Assembly: GCA_035310125.1 (NCBI GenBank)
Contig: DATGEP010000193.1
Location: 1-33,706, forward strand
Length of the DNA stretch: 33,706 bases
Reading direction: 5' to 3'
Source of the DNA: DATGEP01 sp035310125
GTDB taxonomy: Bacteria > Chloroflexota > Ktedonobacteria > Ktedonobacterales > JADMIN01
Part shown: positions 16,874 to 24,507 of the stretch, one piece after another
Numbering within the stretch: position 1 is the stretch's first letter
How the letters are laid out: each line of letters opens with the position of its first letter
Position numbers and translations under genes: made by a program
Notes under the pieces: model-generated
The model's input: the letters and a program-made list of their open reading frames with translations, nothing else
Databases searched by the model: none
What the model was told of the DNA's origin: nothing

Positions 16874-17686
16874 ATGGCTACGAGCGCTACCAGCGGCATG
16901 GTCCACGTCAGTGGGACACAGCTCTATTACGACGAGGCGGGCGAGGGCCAGCCCATGCTCTTCATTCACGGTATGGCCGGGGATGCCAGCGTCTGGGCGG
17001 ACCAGATGCAGCGGCTTTCCCCCTATTTCCACTGCGTCGCGTATGATCGGCGCGGCCACTCACGCAGCCCGCTTGGCCAGATCAGGCAACGCACGGTGGA
17101 GCTGCATGCCGACGATGCCGCGCAGCTCATCGTGGAGCTCGGACTCGCTCCCTGTATCCTCGTGGGGTCCAGCGGCGGAGCACGCGTTGCGCTCGATGTC
17201 CTGCGGCGCTATCCGCGCCTGATCAAGGGTGCTGTGCTCTCGGAGCCGCCGGTGTCAGCGCTCGCCCCTGACGGTGGCAAGTCGTTTGTGGCACAGATCA
17301 AGCCGGCGGTGGAAGCTGCGGTGGCTCGTGGTGGGCCACGCGCTGCGGTCGATGCCTTCTTCGAAATCATGTGCCCAGGCCTCTGGCGTGCGCTGCCCGA
17401 GGCACGACGCGAAGTCCCCTACCGTGCCAACGCCGCTGAGGTCCTAGCGGATCTGGCGATGCCACCGTATCAGATCGCGCGCGCGGACCTCGCGCAGGTG
17501 CGTGTTCCTTGTCTGATGCTGCGTGGGAGCGAGAGCGACCCGACGCTGCGCACCATTACGGGTATCCTGGCTGAAAGCATTCCGGGCGCACAGTTGGTCG
17601 AGTTGGCAGACTCTGGTCATGTCACATACTTCGAGCAGCCTATAGCCTTTGCTGCCGCCGTGCACGCCTTCGCTGACCATCTCTAG
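16874..17686 (+). CDS. Alpha/beta hydrolase
   Basis: A 270-residue alpha/beta-hydrolase-fold protein (esterase, lactonase, epoxide hydrolase or haloperoxidase type). HGMAG (32-36) is the oxyanion-hole loop, GSSGG (98-102) is the nucleophile elbow with Ser100, and DSGHVTYFEQP near the C-terminus supplies the catalytic His; the acid is probably in the LRGSESDPT segment after strand six. ATG 16874 is fixed by AGGAGG 6 nt upstream. It follows the HD-GYP gene by about 140 nt in the same direction, and may be cotranscribed. The specific substrate is not evident. The IS element lies just downstream. Confidence 0.88.
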   Translation: MATSATSGMVHVSGTQLYYDEAGEGQPMLFIHGMAGDASVWADQMQRLSPYFHCVAYDRRGHSRSPLGQIRQRTVELHADDAAQLIVELGLAPCILVGSSGGARVALDVLRRYPRLIKGAVLSEPPVSALAPDGGKSFVAQIKPAVEAAVARGGPRAAVDAFFEIMCPGLWRALPEARREVPYRANAAEVLADLAMPPYQIARADLAQVRVPCLMLRGSESDPTLRTITGILAESIPGAQLVELADSGHVTYFEQPIAFAAAVHAFADHL

Positions 17687-17719
17687 GGGCGTCGGTGCTG
17701 CCGGATCGGCGTAGTGCTT

Positions 17720-17820
17720 GGCTCGCACAGCGCACTATGGCATAGCGTGTCAGCGCTCTGGCGAACGGCGTGCACGGTGTGCGAGCCAGAGCCGTTCCAC
17801 TGCAATTTGCAGGAACGGCT
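17720..17820. repeat. Three overlapping inverted repeats beside the IS element
   Basis: GGCTCGCACA (17720-17729) pairs with 17778-17787; GCTCTGGC (17755-17762) pairs with 17785-17792; AGCCGTTCC (17790-17798) pairs with 17812-17820. The last arm enters the left end of the IS. They may act as a terminator for the hydrolase gene or be relics of insertion events. Confidence 0.65.
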
Positions 17821-18865
17821 AAACGTGATAGCCGGCCTGTCGGAAGCACGCCAGGATGACCACGCGTTTGTGGCGCAGGCGTTCCTTGGCACGGCGCAAG
17901 GCGAGAGCCAGAGCGGCGAGGTCAGGGCAGCAGCAGTTGCCCAGCTCGACGCGCTTGAGATAGTTCCAGATGCCCTCGTCGGGGTTGAGCTCGGGAGCGT
18001 AGCCCGGCAGCCGCTCCAGGTGCAGGCGTTTAGCGGCCCCCTGGCACAGGAAATCCTTGACGGGCTGGCCGCGGTGGATGGGTGAGCCATCCCAGATGAC
18101 GAGCAATTTGCCCTGGATCTTGCGCAGCAGCAGGCGCAGGAAGCGCACGACATCGGGCGAGCGGTAGGCATGGTCCTGGGTCTGCATGAACAGGCGCCCG
18201 TCGGCGGTGATGCCGCTGATCGCCGCGAGATGGTCGCGGGTCAGCGGCAGGCGCAGGAGCGGCGTCCGGCCAGTCGGCGCCCAGGTGCGGACGGAGTGTG
18301 GCAGCAAGTAGAACCCGGATTGGTCTACCCAGACGACGGTGCGCCCTTCGTCGGCCACTTTTTTCCCCAGAGCCGGCCAGCGCTCTCGCCTCCACGCCTG
18401 GATGGCGGCCTCGTCGCGCTGCGTGGCGCGCGTCTGGGGCTGCTGCACGCCGTCCGCCACAGCGTGCAGCAGCCGGCTGACATGCGCCGGATGGTAGGTG
18501 ACGCCAAAGGTGCGCCGGATGACTTCTGCCACCCGCTTGCAGGTCCAGACCTGGCCGCGGAAGCCGTAGGCCTCCGCCCCGCGCTCCAGGAGTGTCGGTA
18601 CTCCGGCCAACTGCTCGGTGGTGAGCCGCGACTGGCGTCCGGGCGCGGGATGGCGGCGCAGTGCGTCTACGCCCGCTTCCCGTGCTCGCTTGAGCCACTG
18701 GCTGACGGCGCCGGGCGTCACGCCGAGCGCGGCGGCGATGTCCTGCTGCTTCCAGCCCTGCCCTTTCAGCTCCCAGGCGCGTCGCCGCCGTCCCTCGCGC
18801 CAGTCGAGTTGGGGCTGCTTCTTGCTCATGCCGCCGGTGTAGCATCACTTTAGCCGTCTATGCAA
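17807..18865 (-). mobile_element. IS630-family insertion sequence
   Basis: The transposase gene is flanked by imperfect inverted ends that share TTGCA, then three variable bases, then ACGGCTAAA, then GTGAT: left 17807-17828, right (reverse complement) about 18843-18865. No clean TA target duplication is visible outside these ends, so the exact boundaries are uncertain or the ends have decayed. Confidence 0.75.
17819..18829 (-). CDS. IS630-family transposase
   Basis: A 336-residue transposase in one intact frame. The N-terminal HTH domain (about 22-50, GWKQQDIAAALGVTPGAVSQWL) is followed by a second winged-helix-like region to about residue 125. The DDE catalytic core shows VVWVDQSGF (Asp169), LVIWDGSPIH (Asp247) and LNPDEGIWNYLK (Glu285), matching the IS630/Tc1 DDE layout. 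Length is normal for the family. The start at 18829 (MSKKQPQ) follows a G-rich stretch, and the stop codon lies inside the left inverted end. It interrupts no recognisable gene. The element looks intact in coding capacity; activity is not tested. Confidence 0.93.
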   Translation of the reverse strand: MSKKQPQLDWREGRRRRAWELKGQGWKQQDIAAALGVTPGAVSQWLKRAREAGVDALRRHPAPGRQSRLTTEQLAGVPTLLERGAEAYGFRGQVWTCKRVAEVIRRTFGVTYHPAHVSRLLHAVADGVQQPQTRATQRDEAAIQAWRRERWPALGKKVADEGRTVVWVDQSGFYLLPHSVRTWAPTGRTPLLRLPLTRDHLAAISGITADGRLFMQTQDHAYRSPDVVRFLRLLLRKIQGKLLVIWDGSPIHRGQPVKDFLCQGAAKRLHLERLPGYAPELNPDEGIWNYLKRVELGNCCCPDLAALALALRRAKERLRHKRVVILACFRQAGYHV

Positions 18866-19142
18866 CGGTCAGTAAACATTCCGCTTATTCCCAAAATAGA
18901 GGAAACACATCGTTGACAATGACATCTCAGGAATGTTAGTCTTTGCATGCGAGCTACGATTGCCGGCTTTGTTGATGTATCTAGCTTTCTCAGAAGAAGG
19001 ATAGTGGTCAAAGGAAGCCATATCCAAACCACCCCCTGAAACTCGCGGTAGCCACCCGTTTGATATCCAACTGCTCGGTATTACCGGGTAGATGATGTGT
19101 CCGGTCCGTAAAGTTTGACTTGCAGAGAAGGGAGCATTCGCC
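18866..19142. other. AT-richer patch right of the IS, no clear gene
   Basis: This stretch is visibly less GC-rich than its neighbours. A 91-codon open frame exists on the minus strand (18869-19144) but lacks a convincing ribosome-binding site or family. No RNA gene is recognised. Confidence 0.4.
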
Positions 19143-19340
19143 ATGCGTTACTTACCCGGTCGTTGTTCCCGATGTGCCCCCCCCGCGCATTTCTCTGTAG
19201 ATGTCGCGATTGACGCGGCGATGCCCATGTGGCGCCTGCACGGGAGTGATGGGCACCTCTATTTTGTTGGCATTGATGGGAATATTTACATCCCTAGCCA
19301 GTTGCCAATAGAGCCAGGTACCTCTATCGCCCAGTCGTAG
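19143..19340 (+). CDS. Small hypothetical protein (65 aa)
   Basis: A 65-codon frame opening with ATG 19143, 8 nt after AAGGGAG, a good ribosome-binding site. The product has a CSRC near the N-terminus (residues 8-11) and a C-terminal half, DGHLYFVGIDGNIYIP, that could form beta strands. No family is recognised. Base composition is mixed and the frame lies in a disturbed patch beside an IS, so it may be a fragment. Confidence 0.35.
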   Translation: MRYLPGRCSRCAPPAHFSVDVAIDAAMPMWRLHGSDGHLYFVGIDGNIYIPSQLPIEPGTSIAQS

Positions 19341-19445
19341 CGTGCCGCCGAAGGCTGCGAATAAATAAGTGGATCGGTTCACTTGGGCTGATCCACCTTC
19401 GTTGTCTGTTCATATGCGCTCTTCAGCCAGGTTAAGGAATTGTCA

Positions 19446-20435
19446 ATGAGACAGGTGCGTCTGCCGCTCATCCTGGCGACCATCGCCGCTCTGGCGCCCG
19501 CCATCACGCTCGCCGCCTGCGGCTCTCGTACTGTTTCCTCCGGGCAGCTGGGAACACTAGATAGCGTCGCGATGGTCTCGGCCTCTGACGGATGGGCCGT
19601 CGGTACGATCATCTTGCACTTTGACGGGCATCAATGGCAGCGCACAAGCGATCCAGTAACAAACGAGCTTGTGAGCGTCGCGATGGTTTCCTCCTCCGAT
19701 GGCTGGGCAGCCGGCGATGGCGTCTTCCTCCACTTTGACGGCCACAATTGGAAGAAGGTGTACGAGGTGCCGAACGCATCTCTCAGCCGTGTCTTCATGC
19801 TCTCGGCGACCGATGGGTGGGCTGTAGGAGCAACCCGAGCATCAAACGCCTCCCCGGCATACGCGCTACTCCTCCATTATGACGGCACTTCATGGCAGCA
19901 AGTGGCTCTTCCTCAACGGTATGAGAGTCTGGAAGATACCTTCATGGTCTCGCCATCCGAGGGCTGGGCGGTAGGTCTCGACCAAACCTCTCATGTGGCG
20001 CTGCTACACTTTCATCACGCGATCTGGAGCCAGATGCCGCTGCCTCCAGATCGCGTTTCGCCCTCCCATCTATGGATGGTATCGTCTACCGATGGATGGC
20101 TTACGGGCCAGCCTATCTTGCATTACCAGGGGGGCGCGTGGAGTCCAATCGCAACGCCGTCCACAGGATTGACCGGGCTGCTGCGTGGCATAGACATGGT
20201 TTCGAGCAGCCAGGGATGGGCGGTAGGCGACAATGGCATTCTCCGCTATGCCGATGGAATGTGGTCCATCCAGAGCGCACAGCGAGTGAACAGAATGGCT
20301 GGTGTAGCGATGCTCTCCAACCAGGATGGCTGGGCAGCCGGCACATATACTGAGGTGGGCGATCAGGTCACCCGTTACGCGATCATCCTTCATTATGACG
20401 GCTCTTCATGGACGCAGGTGAAGATCAATTCCTGA
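19446..20435 (+). CDS. Beta-propeller lipoprotein with DGWAVG repeats
   Basis: A 329-residue predicted lipoprotein. The signal peptide ends in the lipobox LAAC (Cys25). The mature part is made of about seven repeats of roughly 40 residues, each with SSxDGWAVG or a variant followed by xILHYDGxxW; examples are SASDGWAVG, SSSDGWAAG, SATDGWAVG, SPSEGWAVG, SSTDGWLTG, SSSQGWAVG and SNQDGWAAG. This pattern predicts a beta-propeller displayed on the outer face of the membrane, as in the photosystem assembly/YCF48-like and Kelch-like groups. ATG 19446 is preferred because AAGGA lies about 9 nt upstream; a TTG two codons earlier is possible. Role unknown; binding or sensing is a guess. Confidence 0.82.
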   Translation: MRQVRLPLILATIAALAPAITLAACGSRTVSSGQLGTLDSVAMVSASDGWAVGTIILHFDGHQWQRTSDPVTNELVSVAMVSSSDGWAAGDGVFLHFDGHNWKKVYEVPNASLSRVFMLSATDGWAVGATRASNASPAYALLLHYDGTSWQQVALPQRYESLEDTFMVSPSEGWAVGLDQTSHVALLHFHHAIWSQMPLPPDRVSPSHLWMVSSTDGWLTGQPILHYQGGAWSPIATPSTGLTGLLRGIDMVSSSQGWAVGDNGILRYADGMWSIQSAQRVNRMAGVAMLSNQDGWAAGTYTEVGDQVTRYAIILHYDGSSWTQVKINS

Positions 20436-20793
20436 GCGGGCATCGCATTTGGCTGCTTCACGCGGCACGCCGTTGGGGTGTGTCGCGGACATCTCTCCTA
20501 CGCGGAAGCAGTTGGAGCCAGCCTAGCCCATATAGGCCGCTAATCCAGGCATCAAGCGCCTTCAGGCCGCAAAATGTGATATACTATGGAGAGGTATTGC
20601 GCGAAAGTGGATGCCGCATTCCACATCACGATTTGTCGCACAGAATGACTTTAGTGGTCCCACCAACTTAGCTATTGGCAGCCTGTATAAACAGACTTCA
20701 TGGCGGCAAGAAGGTGCCCGCCTGTGGCTCTTTAGACACCCCATCAGGCACCAGCCCGCTTCTTTAGGTACTAGCGAGAGGATTTTCCCAAAC
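20436..20793 (+). other. Intergenic region upstream of gyrA
   Basis: About 360 nt between the lipoprotein stop and the gyrA start. The gyrA frame stays open back to 20611, but that part is unlike any GyrA N-terminus. It contains the promoter candidate at 20577-20585 and no other recognisable element. Confidence 0.45.
20577..20585 (+). promoter_or_regulatory. Possible extended -10 promoter of gyrA
   Basis: TGATATACT (TG, one base, TATACT) lies about 210 nt before the gyrA ATG. No -35 at the proper distance. Confidence 0.4.
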
Positions 20794-23700
20794 ATGGAGC
20801 TTGGTATCGTCAGACCGGTAAGCATCGTCGAGCAGATGACCGGCGCCTATCTGGATTACTCCATGAGTGTCATCGTCAGCCGGGCGCTGCCCAGCGTCCA
20901 GGATGGCCTCAAGCCCGTCCACCGCCGCATCCTCTACGCGATGGACCAGATGGGACTTCAGGCAAACCGTTCGTTCCGTAAATCGGCGGGTGTCGTCGGC
21001 GAGGTCCTCAAAGAGTACCATCCCCACGGCGATGCCGCTGTTTATGACACGCTCGTGCGCCTCACTCAACCGTGGAACATGCGCTACCCGCTGGCACTCG
21101 GGCAGGGCAACTGGGGCTGCTTCACAGGCGACACGAAAATCAAGCTACTCGATGGCACGGAAAAGAGCTTCAAAGAGCTTGCCCAATTGCCGCCAGACGA
21201 AGTGTTCCATGTCTACTCAGTGAACGCCAACGGCAAAGTTGTCGTTGGCGAAGGCCGCCATGCGCGCTGCACCCGGCAGAGCGCCGAGCTGGTCGAGGTC
21301 ACGCTGGATAACGGCGCGGAGATACACTGCACGCCGAACCACCCCTTCATGCTGCGTGACGGTACCTATAAGGATGCGCAGGATCTTGCTTCCGGCGACA
21401 GCCTCATGCCGGGATACTTTGATAGGGCATCTGTCCGCGAGGGTATGAACGAGTATTTGCGTGTCATGCAGCCCAGCACAGGTGAATACGCGTTTGTTCA
21501 CCATCTAGCCGACGCTTTCAATGCAGAGCGAGGTATTGCGCCGAAGCTCAATGGCCCATTCGTGCGCCATCGCAAGAATTTCAACCGCTTCGATAACCGG
21601 CCCACAAACAGTGAGCGCATGGACTTCCTCGCGCGCGTGCACCCGCATGCCGAGCACTACAACCATCGCGTCGTTTCGGTACGACGGTTGGACGAGCAGG
21701 AAGATGTCTACGACATCACGGTAGACACCTATCACAACTTCCTACTGGCGGACGGCGTATTCGTCCACAACTCGCCTGATGACGATCCAGCAGCAGCCAT
21801 GCGGTATACGGAAACGAAGATGTCGGTGATCGCCGCGGAGATGCTGGCCGACATTGACAAAGACACGGTGGACTTCGGACCGACCTATGACGGCCATACT
21901 GAAGAGCCACTGGTGCTCCCGGCGCGGCTGCCGAACCTCTTGCTCAATGGCTCCGCTGGCATCGCTGTGGGCATGGCAACCAATATTCCGCCACACAACC
22001 TGCGCGAAGTCTGCGACGGCCTCACCCATCTGATTGATCATCCCGACGCCACCATCGAGGATCTTTCCCACATTATTCGCGGCCCCGACTTCCCGACGGG
22101 CGGCATCATCCAGGGGCGCGAGGGCATCCGCAACGCCTACACGACGGGCCGCGGGCGTATCGTCGTGCGCGCCAAAGCGCACACCGAAGAGACCGAGCGC
22201 GGCAAGGTCAGCATCATCGTGACCGAGCTGCCCTATCAGGTCAACAAAGCCGACCTGGTTCGCAAAATCAGCGAGCTCGCTCGCGAGAAGAAGATTGACG
22301 GCATTACCGATGTGCGCGACGAGTCCGACCGCCAGGGCACGCGCGTCGTCGTGGACCTGCGCCGCGACGCGCGCCATATCAGCGTCCTCAACCAGCTCTT
22401 CAAGTACACCTCCATGCAGGCGACCTTCGGCGCCAATATGCTCGCTCTGGTGGACTTGCAGCCGCGCGTGCTGACGCTGAAGCAGTTTCTGTCGCACTAC
22501 ATCCACCACCGTGAAGTGGTCATTACCCGGCGTACAAAGTACGATCTCGCTAAGGCCGAGGCACGCAAGCACATTCTGGACGGCCTGAGTATCGCCCTCG
22601 ACAACCTCGACGCCGTCATTGACACCATTCGCCGCTCCCAGAACCGCGAGACCGCATCCAATAATCTGCGCACCCGCTTCAAGCTGAGCGAGGAGCAGGC
22701 CAAGGCGGTTCTCGATATGCAGCTGGGCCGGTTGGCAGCGCTGGAGCGGAAGAAGATCCAGGACGAGCTGGCCGAGGTCAAGAACACGATCACGCATCTC
22801 CAGCAGATCCTCTCCAGCGTCGAGGAGGTGCGTGCCCTCATCAAGCAGGACCTCGCCGAGCTGAAGGAGAAGTACGGTGACCCGCGCCGCTCCGAGATTC
22901 TCGACACGGAGGCGACCGACTTCACCGAGGAAGACCTCATTCCCAACGATGAGGTCGTCGTTACACTCACCTCCGGCGGCTACATCAAGCGTATCGGCAC
23001 CAGCGCATACCGAGCGCAACGGCGTGGCGGACGCGGCAGCAAGGGTATCACCACCCACGAAGATGACGATGTGGCACACCTGCTCGTCGTCCATGCCCAC
23101 GATTCGCTGCTCTTCTTTACCAATCGCGGCAAGGTCTACCAGCTCAAGGCGTATGGTTTGCCGGATGTGGGTCGCGCCGCCAAGGGCGATCACCTGCGTA
23201 ATCTGATTGGCATTGATCAGCAGGAGGACGTCACCGGCGTCGTCTGCGTACCCAAGTTCGTTGCCCGTGACTACATGGTCATGGCCACCAAGCGCGGCGA
23301 GGTCAAGAAGACCAGCCTGGACGAGTTCGCCGTCGTGCGCAGCCTTGGCCTCATCGCGATGGACCTGGAGCCAGGAGATGAGCTGATCGGCGCCCGGCTG
23401 GTGGGCGGCAACGAACAGGTGCTCCTCGTCACGGAGCGCGGCCAGTCCATCCGATTCGAGGTACAGGAGCTTCGCGCCGCCTCCCGCACGAGCGGCGGTG
23501 TGCGGGGTATCCGTCTTGACCCGGTTGACAGCGTCATCGCCCTCTGCGCGATCCGGCAGCAGTCCGAGGTGCTGGTCGTCACGACCAACGGATACGGCAA
23601 GCGCACTCCGATTGATGAGTATCCGACTCAGGGGCGCGGCGGCGGCGGCGTCATCACCGCCCGGCTCACCGACAAGACGGGATCCATTGCGTCGGCCCGC

Positions 23701-23940
23701 ATCCTCACCGAGGAGGACCGCGACCTGATGATTATCTCCGCCGCTGGTGTCGTGATTCGCACCAACTGGCACACTATCGCGCAGTGCGGCCGCCCGACAC
23801 AAGGCGTGCGCCTCATGCACCTCACGCCTGGCGACCGCGTCGTCTCCATTGCGACTATTTATGGCGACGACGACGATGACGTGGCCGATGTCGCCTATGA
23901 AGGCACTGAGGACGACGACTTACCCGACAGCGGCAAGTAG
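20794..23940 (+). CDS. gyrA: DNA gyrase subunit A precursor containing an intein
   Basis: The precursor is 1048 residues; removing the 218-residue intein leaves 830, the usual GyrA length. GyrA forms the breakage-reunion core that introduces negative supercoils. Visible parts: N-terminal SIVEQMTGAYLDYSMSVIVSRALP, DGLKPVHRRILYAM, the YHPHGDAAVYDTLVR element, AAAMRYTE with catalytic Tyr338 (Tyr120 after splicing), the coiled-coil region, and the C-terminal pinwheel with the GyrA box QRRGGRG, which marks gyrase rather than topoisomerase IV. The intein splits QGNWG from SPDDD. An acidic tail (DDDDDVADVAYEG) ends the protein. ATG 20794 (MELGIVRP) is chosen by homology; GAGAGGA stands about 13 nt upstream. 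No gyrB in the window. Confidence 0.95.
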   Translation: MELGIVRPVSIVEQMTGAYLDYSMSVIVSRALPSVQDGLKPVHRRILYAMDQMGLQANRSFRKSAGVVGEVLKEYHPHGDAAVYDTLVRLTQPWNMRYPLALGQGNWGCFTGDTKIKLLDGTEKSFKELAQLPPDEVFHVYSVNANGKVVVGEGRHARCTRQSAELVEVTLDNGAEIHCTPNHPFMLRDGTYKDAQDLASGDSLMPGYFDRASVREGMNEYLRVMQPSTGEYAFVHHLADAFNAERGIAPKLNGPFVRHRKNFNRFDNRPTNSERMDFLARVHPHAEHYNHRVVSVRRLDEQEDVYDITVDTYHNFLLADGVFVHNSPDDDPAAAMRYTETKMSVIAAEMLADIDKDTVDFGPTYDGHTEEPLVLPARLPNLLLNGSAGIAVGMATNIPPHNLREVCDGLTHLIDHPDATIEDLSHIIRGPDFPTGGIIQGREGIRNAYTTGRGRIVVRAKAHTEETERGKVSIIVTELPYQVNKADLVRKISELAREKKIDGITDVRDESDRQGTRVVVDLRRDARHISVLNQLFKYTSMQATFGANMLALVDLQPRVLTLKQFLSHYIHHREVVITRRTKYDLAKAEARKHILDGLSIALDNLDAVIDTIRRSQNRETASNNLRTRFKLSEEQAKAVLDMQLGRLAALERKKIQDELAEVKNTITHLQQILSSVEEVRALIKQDLAELKEKYGDPRRSEILDTEATDFTEEDLIPNDEVVVTLTSGGYIKRIGTSAYRAQRRGGRGSKGITTHEDDDVAHLLVVHAHDSLLFFTNRGKVYQLKAYGLPDVGRAAKGDHLRNLIGIDQQEDVTGVVCVPKFVARDYMVMATKRGEVKKTSLDEFAVVRSLGLIAMDLEPGDELIGARLVGGNEQVLLVTERGQSIRFEVQELRAASRTSGGVRGIRLDPVDSVIALCAIRQQSEVLVVTTNGYGKRTPIDEYPTQGRGGGGVITARLTDKTGSIASARILTEEDRDLMIISAAGVVIRTNWHTIAQCGRPTQGVRLMHLTPGDRVVSIATIYGDDDDDVADVAYEGTEDDDLPDSGK
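21118..21771 (+). other. Intein (218 aa) in GyrA, HNH-type
   Basis: The element begins with Cys1 (CFTGDTKIKLLDG, block A) and ends with block G VFVHN, followed by Ser+1, so splicing chemistry residues are complete. Block B is GAEIHCTPNHPFML, with the TxxH-type TPNH; block F is DVYDITVDTYHNFLLADG. Between blocks B and F about 100 residues include a tract resembling an HNH homing-endonuclease core: RVMQPSTGEYAFVHHLADAF, then VRHRKNFNRFDNRPTN. In this core one His of the usual HH pair reads Arg and the NLE after the last Asn reads NSE, so endonuclease activity may be lost. No LAGLIDADG motif is seen. Splicing is probably active, since gyrase is essential. Confidence 0.92.
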
Positions 23941-23960
23941 CTGCTTTTCTAAACCCGCCC

Positions 23961-23993
23961 GCACCCTCTCACTGATACGCAGTGGGAGGGTGC
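23961..23993 (+). terminator. Hairpin after gyrA, possible bidirectional terminator
   Basis: GCACCCTCTCACTG (23961-23974) pairs with 23980-23993 with one wobble, around a 5-nt loop. No T-run follows on the plus strand, so termination would be weak or Rho-assisted. It overlaps the stop codon of the convergent gene. Confidence 0.55.
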
Positions 23994-24388
23994 GTCGTAT
24001 GCTTGCCGTCCTTGCGGTCATGCGCTTTTGGGTGATGATTGCCTTTCCCGCCATGTGTATGTTTGCCCGCATGGCCACCTGGTCCGACCGGGCTACGTGG
24101 GATATGATGCCCACTAAAATTGGATGGCGCTGATCTCGCGCCGCCGGGTGGCATCTGATTGGATGGCGTCCGTGGAGTGTCCGTACGGCCGGTGCGCGCA
24201 GGTATTCCTGGCCGCGCACCGATATCGCTCGCGATTGCGGCACTCCGAAAGGTAACGGCATGGGTCGCCGTCTGCTGCTGCTGCGGATGCCCCATGTGCT
24301 GCCCAAGCACGAAGCCAACTAAGCTACCGGAGAGCAGCAACGCGCTGGCAAAGGACCAGCGCGCCCGCCTGAAAAATGCGCCATACAT
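23969..24388 (-). CDS. Membrane-anchored His/Pro/Gly-rich protein
   Basis: A 139-residue protein: a short basic N-terminus, one hydrophobic segment at about 11-30 (WSFASALLLSGSLVGFVLGQ, signal or anchor), then a low-complexity exterior part rich in His, Pro, Gly, Thr and Arg (HTHGGKGNHHPKAHDRK). ATG 24388 follows GAGGAG by about 10 nt, which is the main reason to believe it is real. It converges with gyrA and its last codons lie in the post-gyrA hairpin. His clusters could bind metal, but this is a guess; no family recognised. Confidence 0.5.
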   Translation of the reverse strand: MYGAFFRRARWSFASALLLSGSLVGFVLGQHMGHPQQQQTATHAVTFRSAAIASDIGARPGIPARTGRTDTPRTPSNQMPPGGARSAPSNFSGHHIPRSPVGPGGHAGKHTHGGKGNHHPKAHDRKDGKHTTHPPTAYQ

Positions 24389-24507
24389 GCGCTGCCGTCT
24401 CCTCTGGCATTTTCTTGAATGACCGCGTAGCACGAGTCCCAGAGGAAATGCGTATGCAGATTATGTGCCAGATGCGGTAGCGAGTCGCGTCCAGACAGAA
24501 GTGATGA

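Noticed and set aside
18869..19144. 91-codon minus-strand frame beside the IS
   Set aside because: No good ribosome-binding site, no family, and it ends at the IS edge; could be a fragment but cannot be supported.
21742..23820. Long minus-strand open frame (692 codons) inside gyrA
   Set aside because: Shadow of gyrA produced by GC-rich third positions; no domain is recognisable and the plus frame encodes conserved gyrase.
24118..24507. Plus-strand frame 24159-24422
   Set aside because: No start signal; opposite the minus-strand frame that has both a ribosome-binding site and a membrane anchor.
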